64,000 bases of DNA from Bacteroidota bacterium (GTDB lineage: Bacteria; Bacteroidota; Bacteroidia; Bacteroidales; Prolixibacteraceae): positions 1 through 64,000 of the forward strand of contig JAUYMU010000012.1 of assembly GCA_030698405.1 (NCBI GenBank), written 5' to 3'. The stretch's first letter is position 1; every line of letters starts with the position of its first letter. Below the pieces are notes generated by a model. That model was not told the origin of the DNA. It did not search any database and saw only the letters and a program-made list of their open reading frames with translations. The translations under genes were made by a program, and so were the position numbers. This document shows positions 16,694 through 24,808 of the stretch, piece after piece.

Positions 16694-18244
16694 ATGGAGA
16701 TTATATATGCAATATCAGGCTTTTTAGGTGGAGGGATACTTTCCTATTTTATGTGGGATAAGGCTCTTCACAGTAAAAAACAGAAGATTGTTTCTGAAGC
16801 GGAAGCTGCAGGAGAAGTAATTAAGAAAGATAAAATTCTTCAAGCCAAGGAGAAATTTCTTCAATTGAAATCTGACCATGAGGAATACATCAATGAGAAG
16901 AATATCAAGGTCAACAATTTCGAAGCAAAACTAAAACAACGGGAAACCGGCATTAACCAACGCAGAGAGGAACTTAATCGCAGTATTAAGGACTTTGAAA
17001 CTTCAAAACACGATGTGGATGTTATCCGCGAAAACCTGACCAATCAGCTTGAACTGCTTGAAAAACGCGAACACGAAGTGGAAGCGCTTCACAGACAACA
17101 AGTTGAAAAGCTGGAAGTGTTGTCAGGCTTATCGGCAGAGGAGGCCAAAACCCAATTGGTTGATTCGCTGAAGAATGAAGCCAAAACAGAGGCCATGTCG
17201 TACATCAACGAAATTATGGAAGAAGCCAAACTTTCGGCCAACAAAGAAGCCAAAAAAGTGGTGGTAAAAACCATTCAGCGAGTTGCAACCGAAACCGCGA
17301 TTGAAAATTCGGTGACCATTTTTCACATTGAAAGTGATGAGATAAAAGGTCGTATTATTGGCCGCGAAGGTCGTAATATCCGTGCGCTCGAAGCTGCAAC
17401 CGGAGTTGAAATTATTGTTGACGATACTCCTGAAGCCATTGTACTTTCAGGATTTGATCCGGTACGTCGCGAGATTGCCCGTTTGGCGCTGCATCAACTG
17501 GTAACCGATGGCCGTATTCATCCGGCACGCATCGAAGAAGTTGTTGAAAAAGTACGCAAACAGGTGGAAGAAGAAATTATTGAAACCGGAAAACGTACCA
17601 CCATCGATTTGGGTGTTCACGGTTTGCATCCTGAATTAATCCGCATGATCGGTAAAATGAAATACCGCTCGTCTTATGGCCAGAATTTGTTGCAGCACTC
17701 ACGCGAAGTAGCGAATTTATGCGCCATTATGGCTACAGAATTGGGTTTGAACGCCAAGGCCGCCAAACGCGCCGGTTTGCTTCATGATATTGGGAAAGTG
17801 CCCGATGATGAACCGGAATTGCCACACGCAGTATTGGGTATGAAGTTGGCCGAACGTTTCAAGGAGAAACCGGATATTTGCAATGCCATTGGCGCTCACC
17901 ACGATGAAGTGGAAATGACCAGTTTGCTTTCTCCGATTGTTCAGGTTTGTGATGCCATTTCAGGAGCACGCCCCGGCGCACGCCGCGAAGTGGTTGAATC
18001 GTATATCAAACGACTGAAAACGCTTGAAGAACTTGCGCTTTCCTATCCGGGAGTACTGAAAACTTATGCCATTCAGGCTGGGCGCGAATTGAGGGTGATT
18101 GTTGGTAGCGATAAAATCAGCGACAAAGATTCAGAACAATTGTCGTTCGATATTGCAAAACGCATTCAGGACGAAATGACTTATCCGGGACAAATAAAAA
18201 TTACCGTGATCCGCGAAATGCGTGCCATCAGCTACGCAAAATAA
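16694..18244 (+). CDS. rny: Ribonuclease Y
   Basis: A 516-residue membrane-anchored endoribonuclease that initiates mRNA turnover. Residues 1-22 form the membrane segment. A long coiled coil covers about 35-190, the KH domain about 205-270 ([21 protein letters not shown]), and the HD domain about 320-425 with LLHDIGKV and [10 protein letters not shown]. The C-terminal family domain ends MRAISYAK. Length and order match canonical RNase Y. It is monocistronic, with a strong terminator at 18267-18302. Confidence 0.97.
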   Translation: MEIIYAISGFLGGGILSYFMWDKALHSKKQKIVSEAEAAGEVIKKDKILQAKEKFLQLKSDHEEYINEKNIKVNNFEAKLKQRETGINQRREELNRSIKDFETSKHDVDVIRENLTNQLELLEKREHEVEALHRQQVEKLEVLSGLSAEEAKTQLVDSLKNEAKTEAMSYINEIMEEAKLSANKEAKKVVVKTIQRVATETAIENSVTIFHIESDEIKGRIIGREGRNIRALEAATGVEIIVDDTPEAIVLSGFDPVRREIARLALHQLVTDGRIHPARIEEVVEKVRKQVEEEIIETGKRTTIDLGVHGLHPELIRMIGKMKYRSSYGQNLLQHSREVANLCAIMATELGLNAKAAKRAGLLHDIGKVPDDEPELPHAVLGMKLAERFKEKPDICNAIGAHHDEVEMTSLLSPIVQVCDAISGARPGARREVVESYIKRLKTLEELALSYPGVLKTYAIQAGRELRVIVGSDKISDKDSEQLSFDIAKRIQDEMTYPGQIKITVIREMRAISYAK

Positions 18245-18266
18245 ATAGGTACAAACTACATTAATC

Positions 18267-18302
18267 AAAGGCCATTCGTCAACCGACGGATGGCCTTTTT
18301 TT
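18267..18302 (+). terminator. Intrinsic terminator of rny
   Basis: AAAGGCCATTCGTC and GACGGATGGCCTTT form a 14-bp stem with one G-U pair and a 4-base loop, directly followed by a run of T. It lies 22 bp after the rny stop. Confidence 0.9.
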
Positions 18303-18409
18303 ACGTCTTGCGTGGCATGTAATAGCTTGACTTTGCAAGTCGTTGTATTGATTGTGGTTTACGGCTATAAGCAAAGGTATTTGTTGAGGAGCGGAACAAT
18401 GAAAGAAGC

Positions 18410-18468
18410 GTTCTGCTGAGCGTTCTGCTGAGCGTTCGACTGAGCTCACGCCGAAATCTCACGCCGAA
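18410..18468. repeat. Tandem 12-mer AGCGTTCTGCTG and CTCACGCCGAA repeats
   Basis: GCGTTCTGCTGA appears twice in tandem and a third time as GCGTTCGACTGA, followed by CTCACGCCGAA repeated after a 2-base spacer. The mix resembles the TTCGACTGAGCTCACGCCGAA element scattered in many Bacteroidota intergenic regions. In the 340-bp gap 18245-18584 it is the only feature besides the two terminators; I see no gene there. Confidence 0.6.
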
Positions 18469-18507
18469 GTACAAATTTTCTGGCGATCCCTAAACTTGGT
18501 TTATAAG

Positions 18508-18560
18508 AAATAACACGCCCATCATCTTCTATATATCTGAGGATGATGGGCGTGTTATTT
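18508..18560. terminator. Strong bidirectional terminator hairpin
   Basis: AAATAACACGCCCATCATC (18508-18526) and its exact complement (18542-18560) make a 19-bp perfect stem with a 15-base loop. It lies 24 bp beyond the stop of the minus-strand glycosyltransferase gene and also faces rny, so it probably insulates both. Confidence 0.88.
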
Positions 18561-18584
18561 ACTTGTTCCGGTGGTAAGGCAGTA

Positions 18585-19718
18585 CTATTCCTTTTCCTTT
18601 TTTGTGAAAAGCAAAAGCGCAAATATTGATTTGTTTTCTTTCTCTTCTACCATAACATTTTTACCCTGCCATTTAAGTATATAAAATGGAATACTGGCCA
18701 AAACAAAACCTACAACCAACAGAAGCATAAATAGCATGTTGTTGCCGATTTCTTCGATAAGAATAAAGGAAAGTAATATGATCATTGCATTTGTTGCAAT
18801 AATAATTGAACTTGCTGCAAGGTGGTGTCCTCCTGTTAATTTTAGCAAATTGTGATGAATGTGGTTCATGTCGGGTGAAAATGGTGAGCGTTTTTGCGAA
18901 ATCCTGATCATAAAAACCCTCAGCGTATCAATAACCGGAACAATTATTATTGACAAGGCAATTGCACTGGAACCGTAAAAGGAAGTTGATGAAATTGGCG
19001 TAAACTCGATAAAGTGAATGGTAATTGAAGCTACAATAACTCCCAGAATAAGAGAACCTGTGTCGCCCATGAATATTTTATTGGCGTGTCCAAAAACATT
19101 GTACAGAAAAAAAGCGATTAAACTACCAGTTAAGCTAAAACAAGTAAGTGCATAAATGTAATCACCGGCAGTTAGAAACAACAATCCGAAAACGGTTGAA
19201 ATAACTATCCCAATTCCGGATGAAAGGCCATCAATTCCATCGATGAGGTTTAGTGAGTTGATGATTCCGACAATTACAAAAACCGAAAGGAAAATTCCTG
19301 AAAAATATTCAATTTCGTGAATGCCCAATATGCCGTGAAGATTAGTAATCTGATAATTACCAAGAATAACCAGATAAAATGCCATCAGAAGCTGAACGAT
19401 TAGTTTTGCTTTGGCAGATACCCCAATAATATCGTCTTTCAAGCCAATGAGAAACATTACAAGAACTCCGGCTGATAAATATTTTAGCTCGTCGATATCA
19501 AAACTGTTTAAAGAAATTACCTGGCTAAGTCTAAAACCGGCGAATATGGCAATCCCGCCCAATGTAGGGACGATGTGTTTGGCTGCTGAACGATGATTAG
19601 GAACATCAAACAATTTCTTGATATTTGAGACCTTAATAATCTTCGGAACTATAAAATAGACGATTGAAAAACTTATGGCAAGACTTAGAAAGATATTTAT
19701 TTGGATGATCATAGTCAT
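18585..19718 (-). CDS. WecA/TagO-like undecaprenyl-phosphate sugar-1-phosphate transferase
   Basis: A 377-residue polytopic membrane enzyme of the MraY/WecA family (glycosyltransferase family 4). It loads a sugar-1-phosphate from a UDP-sugar onto undecaprenyl phosphate and so starts synthesis of O-antigen, capsule or a similar glycan. Diagnostic motifs are DVPNHRSAAKHIVPTLGG (about residues 38-55), LKDDIIG (about 92-98), NLIDGIDGLSSG (about 156-167), IFMGDTGSLILG and the C-terminal MNHIHHNLL. The HIHH motif and length favour WecA/TagO over MraY. No other glycan genes are adjacent. The sugar (GlcNAc or a relative) is inferred. Confidence 0.9.
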   Translation of the reverse strand: MTMIIQINIFLSLAISFSIVYFIVPKIIKVSNIKKLFDVPNHRSAAKHIVPTLGGIAIFAGFRLSQVISLNSFDIDELKYLSAGVLVMFLIGLKDDIIGVSAKAKLIVQLLMAFYLVILGNYQITNLHGILGIHEIEYFSGIFLSVFVIVGIINSLNLIDGIDGLSSGIGIVISTVFGLLFLTAGDYIYALTCFSLTGSLIAFFLYNVFGHANKIFMGDTGSLILGVIVASITIHFIEFTPISSTSFYGSSAIALSIIIVPVIDTLRVFMIRISQKRSPFSPDMNHIHHNLLKLTGGHHLAASSIIIATNAMIILLSFILIEEIGNNMLFMLLLVVGFVLASIPFYILKWQGKNVMVEEKENKSIFALLLFTKKEKE

Positions 19719-19862
19719 AGTTTTGAATGCCCCAAAAATAGTCTTTTATATTTCTTCAACGTTAAATTATATGTTACGAAATTGACAAATGTCATGAACT
19801 ATTCGATTTCCGTGACGAACTGGTCATATTTATACATGAAACGCAAATCTTTTTCCTATCCG

Positions 19863-19935
19863 AGCCTTTTGGCGGACTCGAACCGCCGACCTGCTCATTA
19901 CGAATGAGCTGCTCTACCAACTGAGCTAAAGAGGC
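19863..19935 (-). tRNA. tRNA-Thr (anticodon CGT)
   Basis: The minus strand folds into a 73-nt cloverleaf: acceptor GCCTCTT/AAAAGGC, D arm GCTC-AGTTGGTA-GAGC, anticodon arm GCTCA-TTCGTAA-TGAGC with anticodon CGT, and T arm GGCGG-TTCGAGT-CCGCC. CCA is not encoded. The fifth acceptor pair is C-A, a mismatch. All other stems pair perfectly, so the gene is probably functional and decodes ACG. Confidence 0.93.
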
Positions 19936-19958
19936 AATATTTGAGTTCAAAGATAAAA

Positions 19959-19985
19959 GAAAACCATCCCCGAAGAGATGGTTTT
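19959..19985 (-). terminator. Intrinsic terminator of the alpha-oxoamine synthase gene
   Basis: On the minus strand AAAACCATC pairs with GATGGTTTT around an 8-base loop (TCTTCGGG region), followed by CTTTT. It lies about 15 bp past the stop codon at 20001. Confidence 0.8.
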
Positions 19986-20000
19986 TATGATTTAGTTTAT

Positions 20001-21248
20001 CTATTCGATAATCGTTGGAATCTGAGAAGTATTGTATTTACCTTCTTCCAGTTTTTTTCTTATTTCAGAAAATGCTTTGATGGTATATTCCACATCTTCC
20101 AGAGTATGCAAGGCTGTTGGAATCAATCGAAGCATAATCAGTCCTTTAGGAATAACCGGATAACCTACCACGGAACAGAAAATATTGTAGTTTTCGCGAA
20201 GATCCATTACGGCACTTGTGGCTTCTCCAACTCCGCCGGTGAAATAAACCGGGGTAACGCACGAGTTGGTTGCTCCCAAATCGAATCCTTCTGCTTTCAA
20301 TCCGGTTTGCAGGGCATCAACAATAAACCAAAGTTTTTCGCGCAGTTCAGGTTTTGTGCGTAGCAATTCCAGACGTTTCAATGCACCGATTACCATGGCC
20401 ATTGGCAATGATTTGGCAAACGTTTGCGAACGCATGTTGTAGCGCAAATAGTTGCAGATATCTTCATCGCCTGCAACAAAAGCGCCAATTCCGGCCATTG
20501 ATTTGGCAAAAGTTCCGAACAGAAGATCAATTTTATCGCTTACTCCAAAATGCTCAGCTGTACCTGCGCCTGTTGCTCCCATTGTTCCAAAACCATGCGC
20601 ATCGTCAACAAGCAAACGGAAAGAGAATTCATCCTTGAATTTGGCAATTTCATCCAGTTTACCAAGGTCGCCCGACATACCGAAAACACCTTCAGTAATA
20701 AGTAATATACCGCCTTTTTGTTTTTCAGCCAGACGGGTTGCTTTTTGCAGCATGTTCCTTAGGCTGTCCATATTGTTGTGGGCATACACAAAACGCTTGC
20801 CCATGTGCAACCTTACACCGTCGAGGATACATGCATGTGATTCAGAATCATAAACGATCACGTCATTGCGGCCACAAACAGCATCAATGATCGAAACCAT
20901 TCCCTGATAACCAAAATTCAGCAGGAAAGCATCTTGCTTTTCAACAAATTCGGCCAGATTTTGCTCCAATTCTTCATGTTTGTTGGTTTGTCCCGACATC
21001 ATGCGGGCTCCCATCGGGTAGGCAAGGCCATAATCCGCCGATGCCTGAGCGTCTGCTTCACGCACTTCAGGATGGTTTGCAAGTCCGATATAATTGTTCA
21101 GGCTCCAAACCAACACTTCCTTACCTCTAAATTTCATTCTGGTACCTATTTCGCCTTCCAGTTTTGGGAAAGCAAAATATCCGTGGGCCTGTTTCATGTA
21201 TTTTCCCAGGTCGCCCAAGTTGTTTCTTAATTTTTCAAAAATATCCAC
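20001..21248 (-). CDS. PLP-dependent alpha-oxoamine synthase (acyl-CoA:amino acid)
   Basis: A 415-residue cytoplasmic enzyme of the AONS family (serine palmitoyltransferase, KBL, BioF). Conserved blocks are LNNYIGLANHPEV, SMSG-type RMMSGQTNKHEELE, LLVDDAHGFGTMG (PLP-binding Asp and His, about residue 220) and TFAKSMAG with the Schiff-base Lys (about 254). The enzyme condenses an amino acid with an acyl-CoA. In Bacteroidota such genes make the sphingolipid base (SPT) or the sulfonolipid precursor (cysteate acyltransferase). The N-terminus (IFEKLRNNLGDLGKY) matches a branch distinct from the Bacteroides SPT as I remember it, so sulfonolipid synthesis is possible. It stands alone, divergent from bamD. 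Substrate unproven. Confidence 0.82.
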   Translation of the reverse strand: MDIFEKLRNNLGDLGKYMKQAHGYFAFPKLEGEIGTRMKFRGKEVLVWSLNNYIGLANHPEVREADAQASADYGLAYPMGARMMSGQTNKHEELEQNLAEFVEKQDAFLLNFGYQGMVSIIDAVCGRNDVIVYDSESHACILDGVRLHMGKRFVYAHNNMDSLRNMLQKATRLAEKQKGGILLITEGVFGMSGDLGKLDEIAKFKDEFSFRLLVDDAHGFGTMGATGAGTAEHFGVSDKIDLLFGTFAKSMAGIGAFVAGDEDICNYLRYNMRSQTFAKSLPMAMVIGALKRLELLRTKPELREKLWFIVDALQTGLKAEGFDLGATNSCVTPVYFTGGVGEATSAVMDLRENYNIFCSVVGYPVIPKGLIMLRLIPTALHTLEDVEYTIKAFSEIRKKLEEGKYNTSQIPTIIE

Positions 21249-21383
21249 TTGATTTGGGTTTTAAATTAACATCGCAAAAGTAATTCTTTTTAATAAGTCT
21301 GCAAAATTGTTAATTTATACTAAACAGGATTGTAATCTGGATAAAACATTCTAATTTTCGCCCTTTAATTTTCGATAAAAATG

Positions 21384-21391
21384 TATATTTG
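21384..21391 (+). promoter_or_regulatory. Bacteroidota-type -7 box TATATTTG upstream of bamD
   Basis: TATATTTG fits the TAnnTTTG consensus recognised by the primary sigma factor of Bacteroidota. No good -33 TTG is visible at the usual distance. It lies so close to the gene that the first in-frame ATG (21381) would precede the transcript, which favours a start at 21402 or 21408. Confidence 0.5.
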
Positions 21392-21401
21392 CGCCATGTT
21401 A

Positions 21402-22214
21402 ATGAAAATGAGAAATTTCACACCAATTGCTATTGTGTTTGTACTGTTGTTGAGTTCGTGCGGCGATTATAATAAAATTGTAAAAAGCACCGACTATGAA
21501 TTCAAGTACAAAAAATCACTTGAATATTACGAAGCCGGAGAATTCGTGCGCTCGTCCACACTTCTGAAAGAATTGTTGAATATATACCGTGGCACCAGCC
21601 GTGCTGACAAAGTGTATTATTATTATGCCAAAAGCCAATTCGGCATGAAGGACAATATGATGGCAGGGCATTATTTCAAAACACTGGTAAAAGAGTTTCC
21701 GCGAAGTGAATATGCCGAAGAATCGCAGTTCATGGTCGGATATTGTTTTTATCTCGATTCGCCAAACCCTCGTCTTGATCAACAAGTGTCGCAAAATGCG
21801 ATAGATGCGTTGCAGTTGTTTATTAACTTGTATCCAAAATCAACAAGGGTTGAGGAAGCCAACAGGTTGATCATTGAATTGCGCGACAAGTTGGTGTATA
21901 AATCGTATGTAAGCGGAAAACTTTACTATGATTTGAAAAATTACAAGGCTGCTGTGGTTGCTTTATCATCGTCGTTAAAAGATTTTCCGGATACAAAATA
22001 CCGCGAAGAACTAATGTACATGCTGCTAAAAGCGAAATATCTGCTGGCAGTAAATAGTGTTGAAGAAAAAAAGCGTGAACGTCTGAGTTCAGCTTTGGAT
22101 GAATATTTTACCTTTGCGGACGAATACCCGGAGAGTAAATACATGAAAGAAGTAGAAAAATATCATTCTACCACAGCAAAATTATTAAATTATAAAGGTG
22201 ATTCTAATTTATAG
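21402..22214 (+). CDS. bamD: Outer membrane protein assembly lipoprotein BamD
   Basis: About 270 residues. A lipoprotein signal peptide ends LLLSSCG, so the protein is lipid-anchored to the inner face of the outer membrane. TPR-like helical repeats follow (KKSLEYYEAGEFVRSSTLLKELL, YYYAKSQFGMKDNMMAGHYFKTLVKEFPRSEYAEES). It partners BamA to insert beta-barrel proteins. An earlier ATG at 21381 overlaps the promoter box, so I start at 21402; 21396 and 21408 are alternatives. It heads the tightly packed operon bamD-rpoZ-coaBC-DUF4835-recN. Confidence 0.92.
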   Translation: MKMRNFTPIAIVFVLLLSSCGDYNKIVKSTDYEFKYKKSLEYYEAGEFVRSSTLLKELLNIYRGTSRADKVYYYYAKSQFGMKDNMMAGHYFKTLVKEFPRSEYAEESQFMVGYCFYLDSPNPRLDQQVSQNAIDALQLFINLYPKSTRVEEANRLIIELRDKLVYKSYVSGKLYYDLKNYKAAVVALSSSLKDFPDTKYREELMYMLLKAKYLLAVNSVEEKKRERLSSALDEYFTFADEYPESKYMKEVEKYHSTTAKLLNYKGDSNL

Positions 22215-22219
22215 ATAAT

Positions 22220-22558
22220 ATGGATTTTAAGAAAACAAAAGCAGAAACAACAACAATTTCAAGAGATTTAAGAGAATTGGAAACAAGGACCGGCAATGTC
22301 TATGAATCGGTAATGATATTGGCAAAGCGTTCAAATCAGATTGCATCTGAAATGAAGGAAGAGCTGAGTACCAAACTTCAGGAATTCGCTTCCTATACCG
22401 ATAATCTGGAAGAAGTGTTTGAAAATCGCGAACAGATCGAGATTTCTAAATACTATGAACGCCTTCCAAAACCAACTTTGATTGCTTACGAGGAATTTGT
22501 AAACGATCAGATTTATCATCGCAATCCTGCAAAGGAAGCCCGCAACAAAGAATTGTAA
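22220..22558 (+). CDS. rpoZ: RNA polymerase omega subunit, Bacteroidota type
   Basis: A 112-residue protein 5 bp after bamD. TGNVYESVMILAKRSNQIA (residues about 25-43) is the omega/RPB6 signature that clamps the beta-prime C-terminus; the rest is the longer acidic tail typical for this phylum (LEEVFENREQIE...YEEFVNDQIYHRNP). Proteobacterial omega lacks this tail, and automatic pipelines often leave the gene hypothetical. The conserved neighbourhood with bamD and coaBC supports the call. Confidence 0.88.
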   Translation: MDFKKTKAETTTISRDLRELETRTGNVYESVMILAKRSNQIASEMKEELSTKLQEFASYTDNLEEVFENREQIEISKYYERLPKPTLIAYEEFVNDQIYHRNPAKEARNKEL

Positions 22559-22569
22559 TACAAGCCTTT

Positions 22570-23793
22570 ATGAGGCTAAAAGGAAAACATATCGTTCTCG
22601 GGGTTACCGGAAGTATAGCTGCTTACAAGGCAGCTTATCTTTTAAGGGGTCTTGTGAAAGAAGGCGCTGAGGTTCAGGTTGTGATGACCCCCGCAGCCAA
22701 GGAGTTCATAACTCCTGTTACCATGTCCGCATTGTCTGGAAAACCGGTCGCTTCCGATTTTTTTTCAGCCAATGATGGAACATGGTATTCTCACGTAGAT
22801 ATGGGTCAATGGGCTGATTTAATGATAATTGCTCCTGCAACGGCTACCACCCTCGGAAAAATGGCCAATGGTGTTTGCGACAATCTTCTTGTTACGACTT
22901 ATTTATCGGCAAAATGCAAGGTGATGATTGCACCTGCAATGGATCTTGACATGTTCAGGCACCCTGCAAACCTTCGGAATATTGAAATTTTACGGTCTTT
23001 TGGAAATTTCATTATTGAACCAGGCGAGGGAGAACTTGCCAGCGGTTTGCATGGAAAAGGCCGGATGGAAGAGCCTGAAAATATCGTTGAAGAAGTTGTC
23101 AGATTCTTCAATCAAAAAAAAAAATTAGGGAATAAACATTTCCTTGTAACTGCCGGCCCTACCCACGAAAAAATTGATCCTGTGCGCTTTATCGGGAATT
23201 ATTCTTCAGGAAAAATGGGTTATGCAATTGCCGGTGAACTTGCTGATGCCGGTGCAAAAGTTACGCTGGTTTCTGGTCCGGTGCAAATTAAATGTTTAAA
23301 TGCAGGAATAACAGTTATTCCGGTTGAGTCTGCCAGAGAAATGCATGAAAAATGCCTCGAAATATTTCCTGAAACCGATGGGGCGGTGATGTGTGCAGCT
23401 GTAGCCGATTATTCTCCTGAAACATATTCTGGTTCAAAAATCAAAAGGGAGAAAGACGATTTAGCTATCCGACTCAAACCTACCGCAGATATTGCAGGTG
23501 ATTTGGGGCGCATAAAATCAGATAATCAACTGCTTATAGGATTTGCACTTGAAACCAACGATGAACTTTCGAATGCGTTCGCAAAGCTGAAACAAAAAAA
23601 CCTCGACTTGATTGTTTTAAATTCACTGAACGATGCAGGTGCCGGATTTGGAGTTGATACCAATAAAATAACATTGATCGATAAAGGCAATAATCAGACT
23701 TTTTTTGAGTTAAAATCCAAGACTGAAGTTGCTGCAGATATTGTGTCTGCCATCATTTCTGAAATGGAGAAAAGGGAAGAGCTTCAGGATTAA
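22570..23793 (+). CDS. coaBC: Bifunctional CoaBC (phosphopantothenoylcysteine synthetase/decarboxylase)
   Basis: A 407-residue coenzyme A biosynthesis enzyme. The N-terminal FMN-dependent decarboxylase (about 1-180) carries the active His in YSHVDMGQWAD (about 74) and the PAMDLDMF variant of the PAMN motif. The C-terminal ligase (about 190-407) starts FLVTAGPTHEKIDPVRFIGNYSSGKMGYAIA and holds AAVADYSPE and KIKRE-type motifs. It uses CTP and cysteine to convert phosphopantothenate to phosphopantetheine. It lies 11 bp after rpoZ. Both halves look complete. Confidence 0.96.
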   Translation: MRLKGKHIVLGVTGSIAAYKAAYLLRGLVKEGAEVQVVMTPAAKEFITPVTMSALSGKPVASDFFSANDGTWYSHVDMGQWADLMIIAPATATTLGKMANGVCDNLLVTTYLSAKCKVMIAPAMDLDMFRHPANLRNIEILRSFGNFIIEPGEGELASGLHGKGRMEEPENIVEEVVRFFNQKKKLGNKHFLVTAGPTHEKIDPVRFIGNYSSGKMGYAIAGELADAGAKVTLVSGPVQIKCLNAGITVIPVESAREMHEKCLEIFPETDGAVMCAAVADYSPETYSGSKIKREKDDLAIRLKPTADIAGDLGRIKSDNQLLIGFALETNDELSNAFAKLKQKNLDLIVLNSLNDAGAGFGVDTNKITLIDKGNNQTFFELKSKTEVAADIVSAIISEMEKREELQD

Positions 23794-23817
23794 TTTGTTA
23801 ATATTGAATAAGATAAA

Positions 23818-24732
23818 ATGACCGGTATGAAGAGAATTTGGTTGATTATTATTGTTTTCCTCGTGACCCAGCATTTATTTGCTCAGGAGTTGCGCTGCAA
23901 TATCAGCATATCGTCACAGAAAATACAGGGAACCAACCGCACCGTTTTTGAAACCATGCAATCTGATTTGTATGAATTCATGAACAACCGTAAATGGACC
24001 GATCATAAATATTCAATGGATGAACGTATTGAATGCAGCTTTTTTATCAATTTGGAAGAACAAATTTCATCCGACGAATTTAAAGGTAGCATTCAGGTTC
24101 AGGTTCGCCGCCCGGTTTTTGGTTCATCCTACGAAACTATTTTGCTGAATATTAAGGACAAGGATTTTCATGCAAAATATGTTGAATATCAAACACTTGA
24201 ATTTAATGAAACTTCAAACAAAGACAATCTGACCAATATTCTGGCTTTTTATGCCTACGTTATTTTAGGTATGGATTACGATTCATTTTTTCCTGAAGGA
24301 GGAACTGAATATTTCCAGAAAGCGCAGTCGATTGTAAATAATTCGCAGAATGCCCGCGAAAAGGGCTGGAAAGCTTTTGAGAGTGAACGCAACCGCTATT
24401 GGCTGGTCGAAAATATTCTGAATAAATCTTATTCCGGTTTCAGAAGTTGTATGTATCAATATCATCGTCAAGGGCTTGATATAATGGCTGATAAGTCGCC
24501 TGAAGGGCGTGGTGTAATTGCCGAATCATTGAAATCTATTCAGAAAGTTTTCAGGGCACGTCCATCCTTGTACATTTTACAGGTATTTTTTGATGCGAAA
24601 TCGGATGAATTGGTCAATATTTTTTCAAAATCTTTTCCTGATGAAAGGAACCGGGTTTCGGTTATTTTAAACGAATGTGACCCTTCGAACGGCAGTAAAT
24701 ACGAAAAAATACTCAAATCAGAGAGTTTTTGA
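23818..24732 (+). CDS. DUF4835 family protein (T9SS component PorD-like)
   Basis: A 304-residue exported protein; the signal peptide ends HLFAQE (about residue 23). The mature part begins LRCNISISSQKIQGTNRTVFETMQSDL, and FFINLEEQISSDEFKGSIQVQVRRPVFGSSY is the hallmark of DUF4835, a family also named PorD and linked to type IX secretion. This agrees with the T9SS-sorted protease elsewhere in the window. It lies 24 bp after coaBC and 76 bp before recN. ATG 23827 is an equally plausible start. Periplasmic location is inferred. Confidence 0.88.
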   Translation: MTGMKRIWLIIIVFLVTQHLFAQELRCNISISSQKIQGTNRTVFETMQSDLYEFMNNRKWTDHKYSMDERIECSFFINLEEQISSDEFKGSIQVQVRRPVFGSSYETILLNIKDKDFHAKYVEYQTLEFNETSNKDNLTNILAFYAYVILGMDYDSFFPEGGTEYFQKAQSIVNNSQNAREKGWKAFESERNRYWLVENILNKSYSGFRSCMYQYHRQGLDIMADKSPEGRGVIAESLKSIQKVFRARPSLYILQVFFDAKSDELVNIFSKSFPDERNRVSVILNECDPSNGSKYEKILKSESF

Positions 24733-24808
24733 TATTTGAATAAACAACTATCTTTAGGATCTGAATGTTGTTGTTTCGGTCATCAAAAATCTAATTTGAA
24801 TTATTCCT

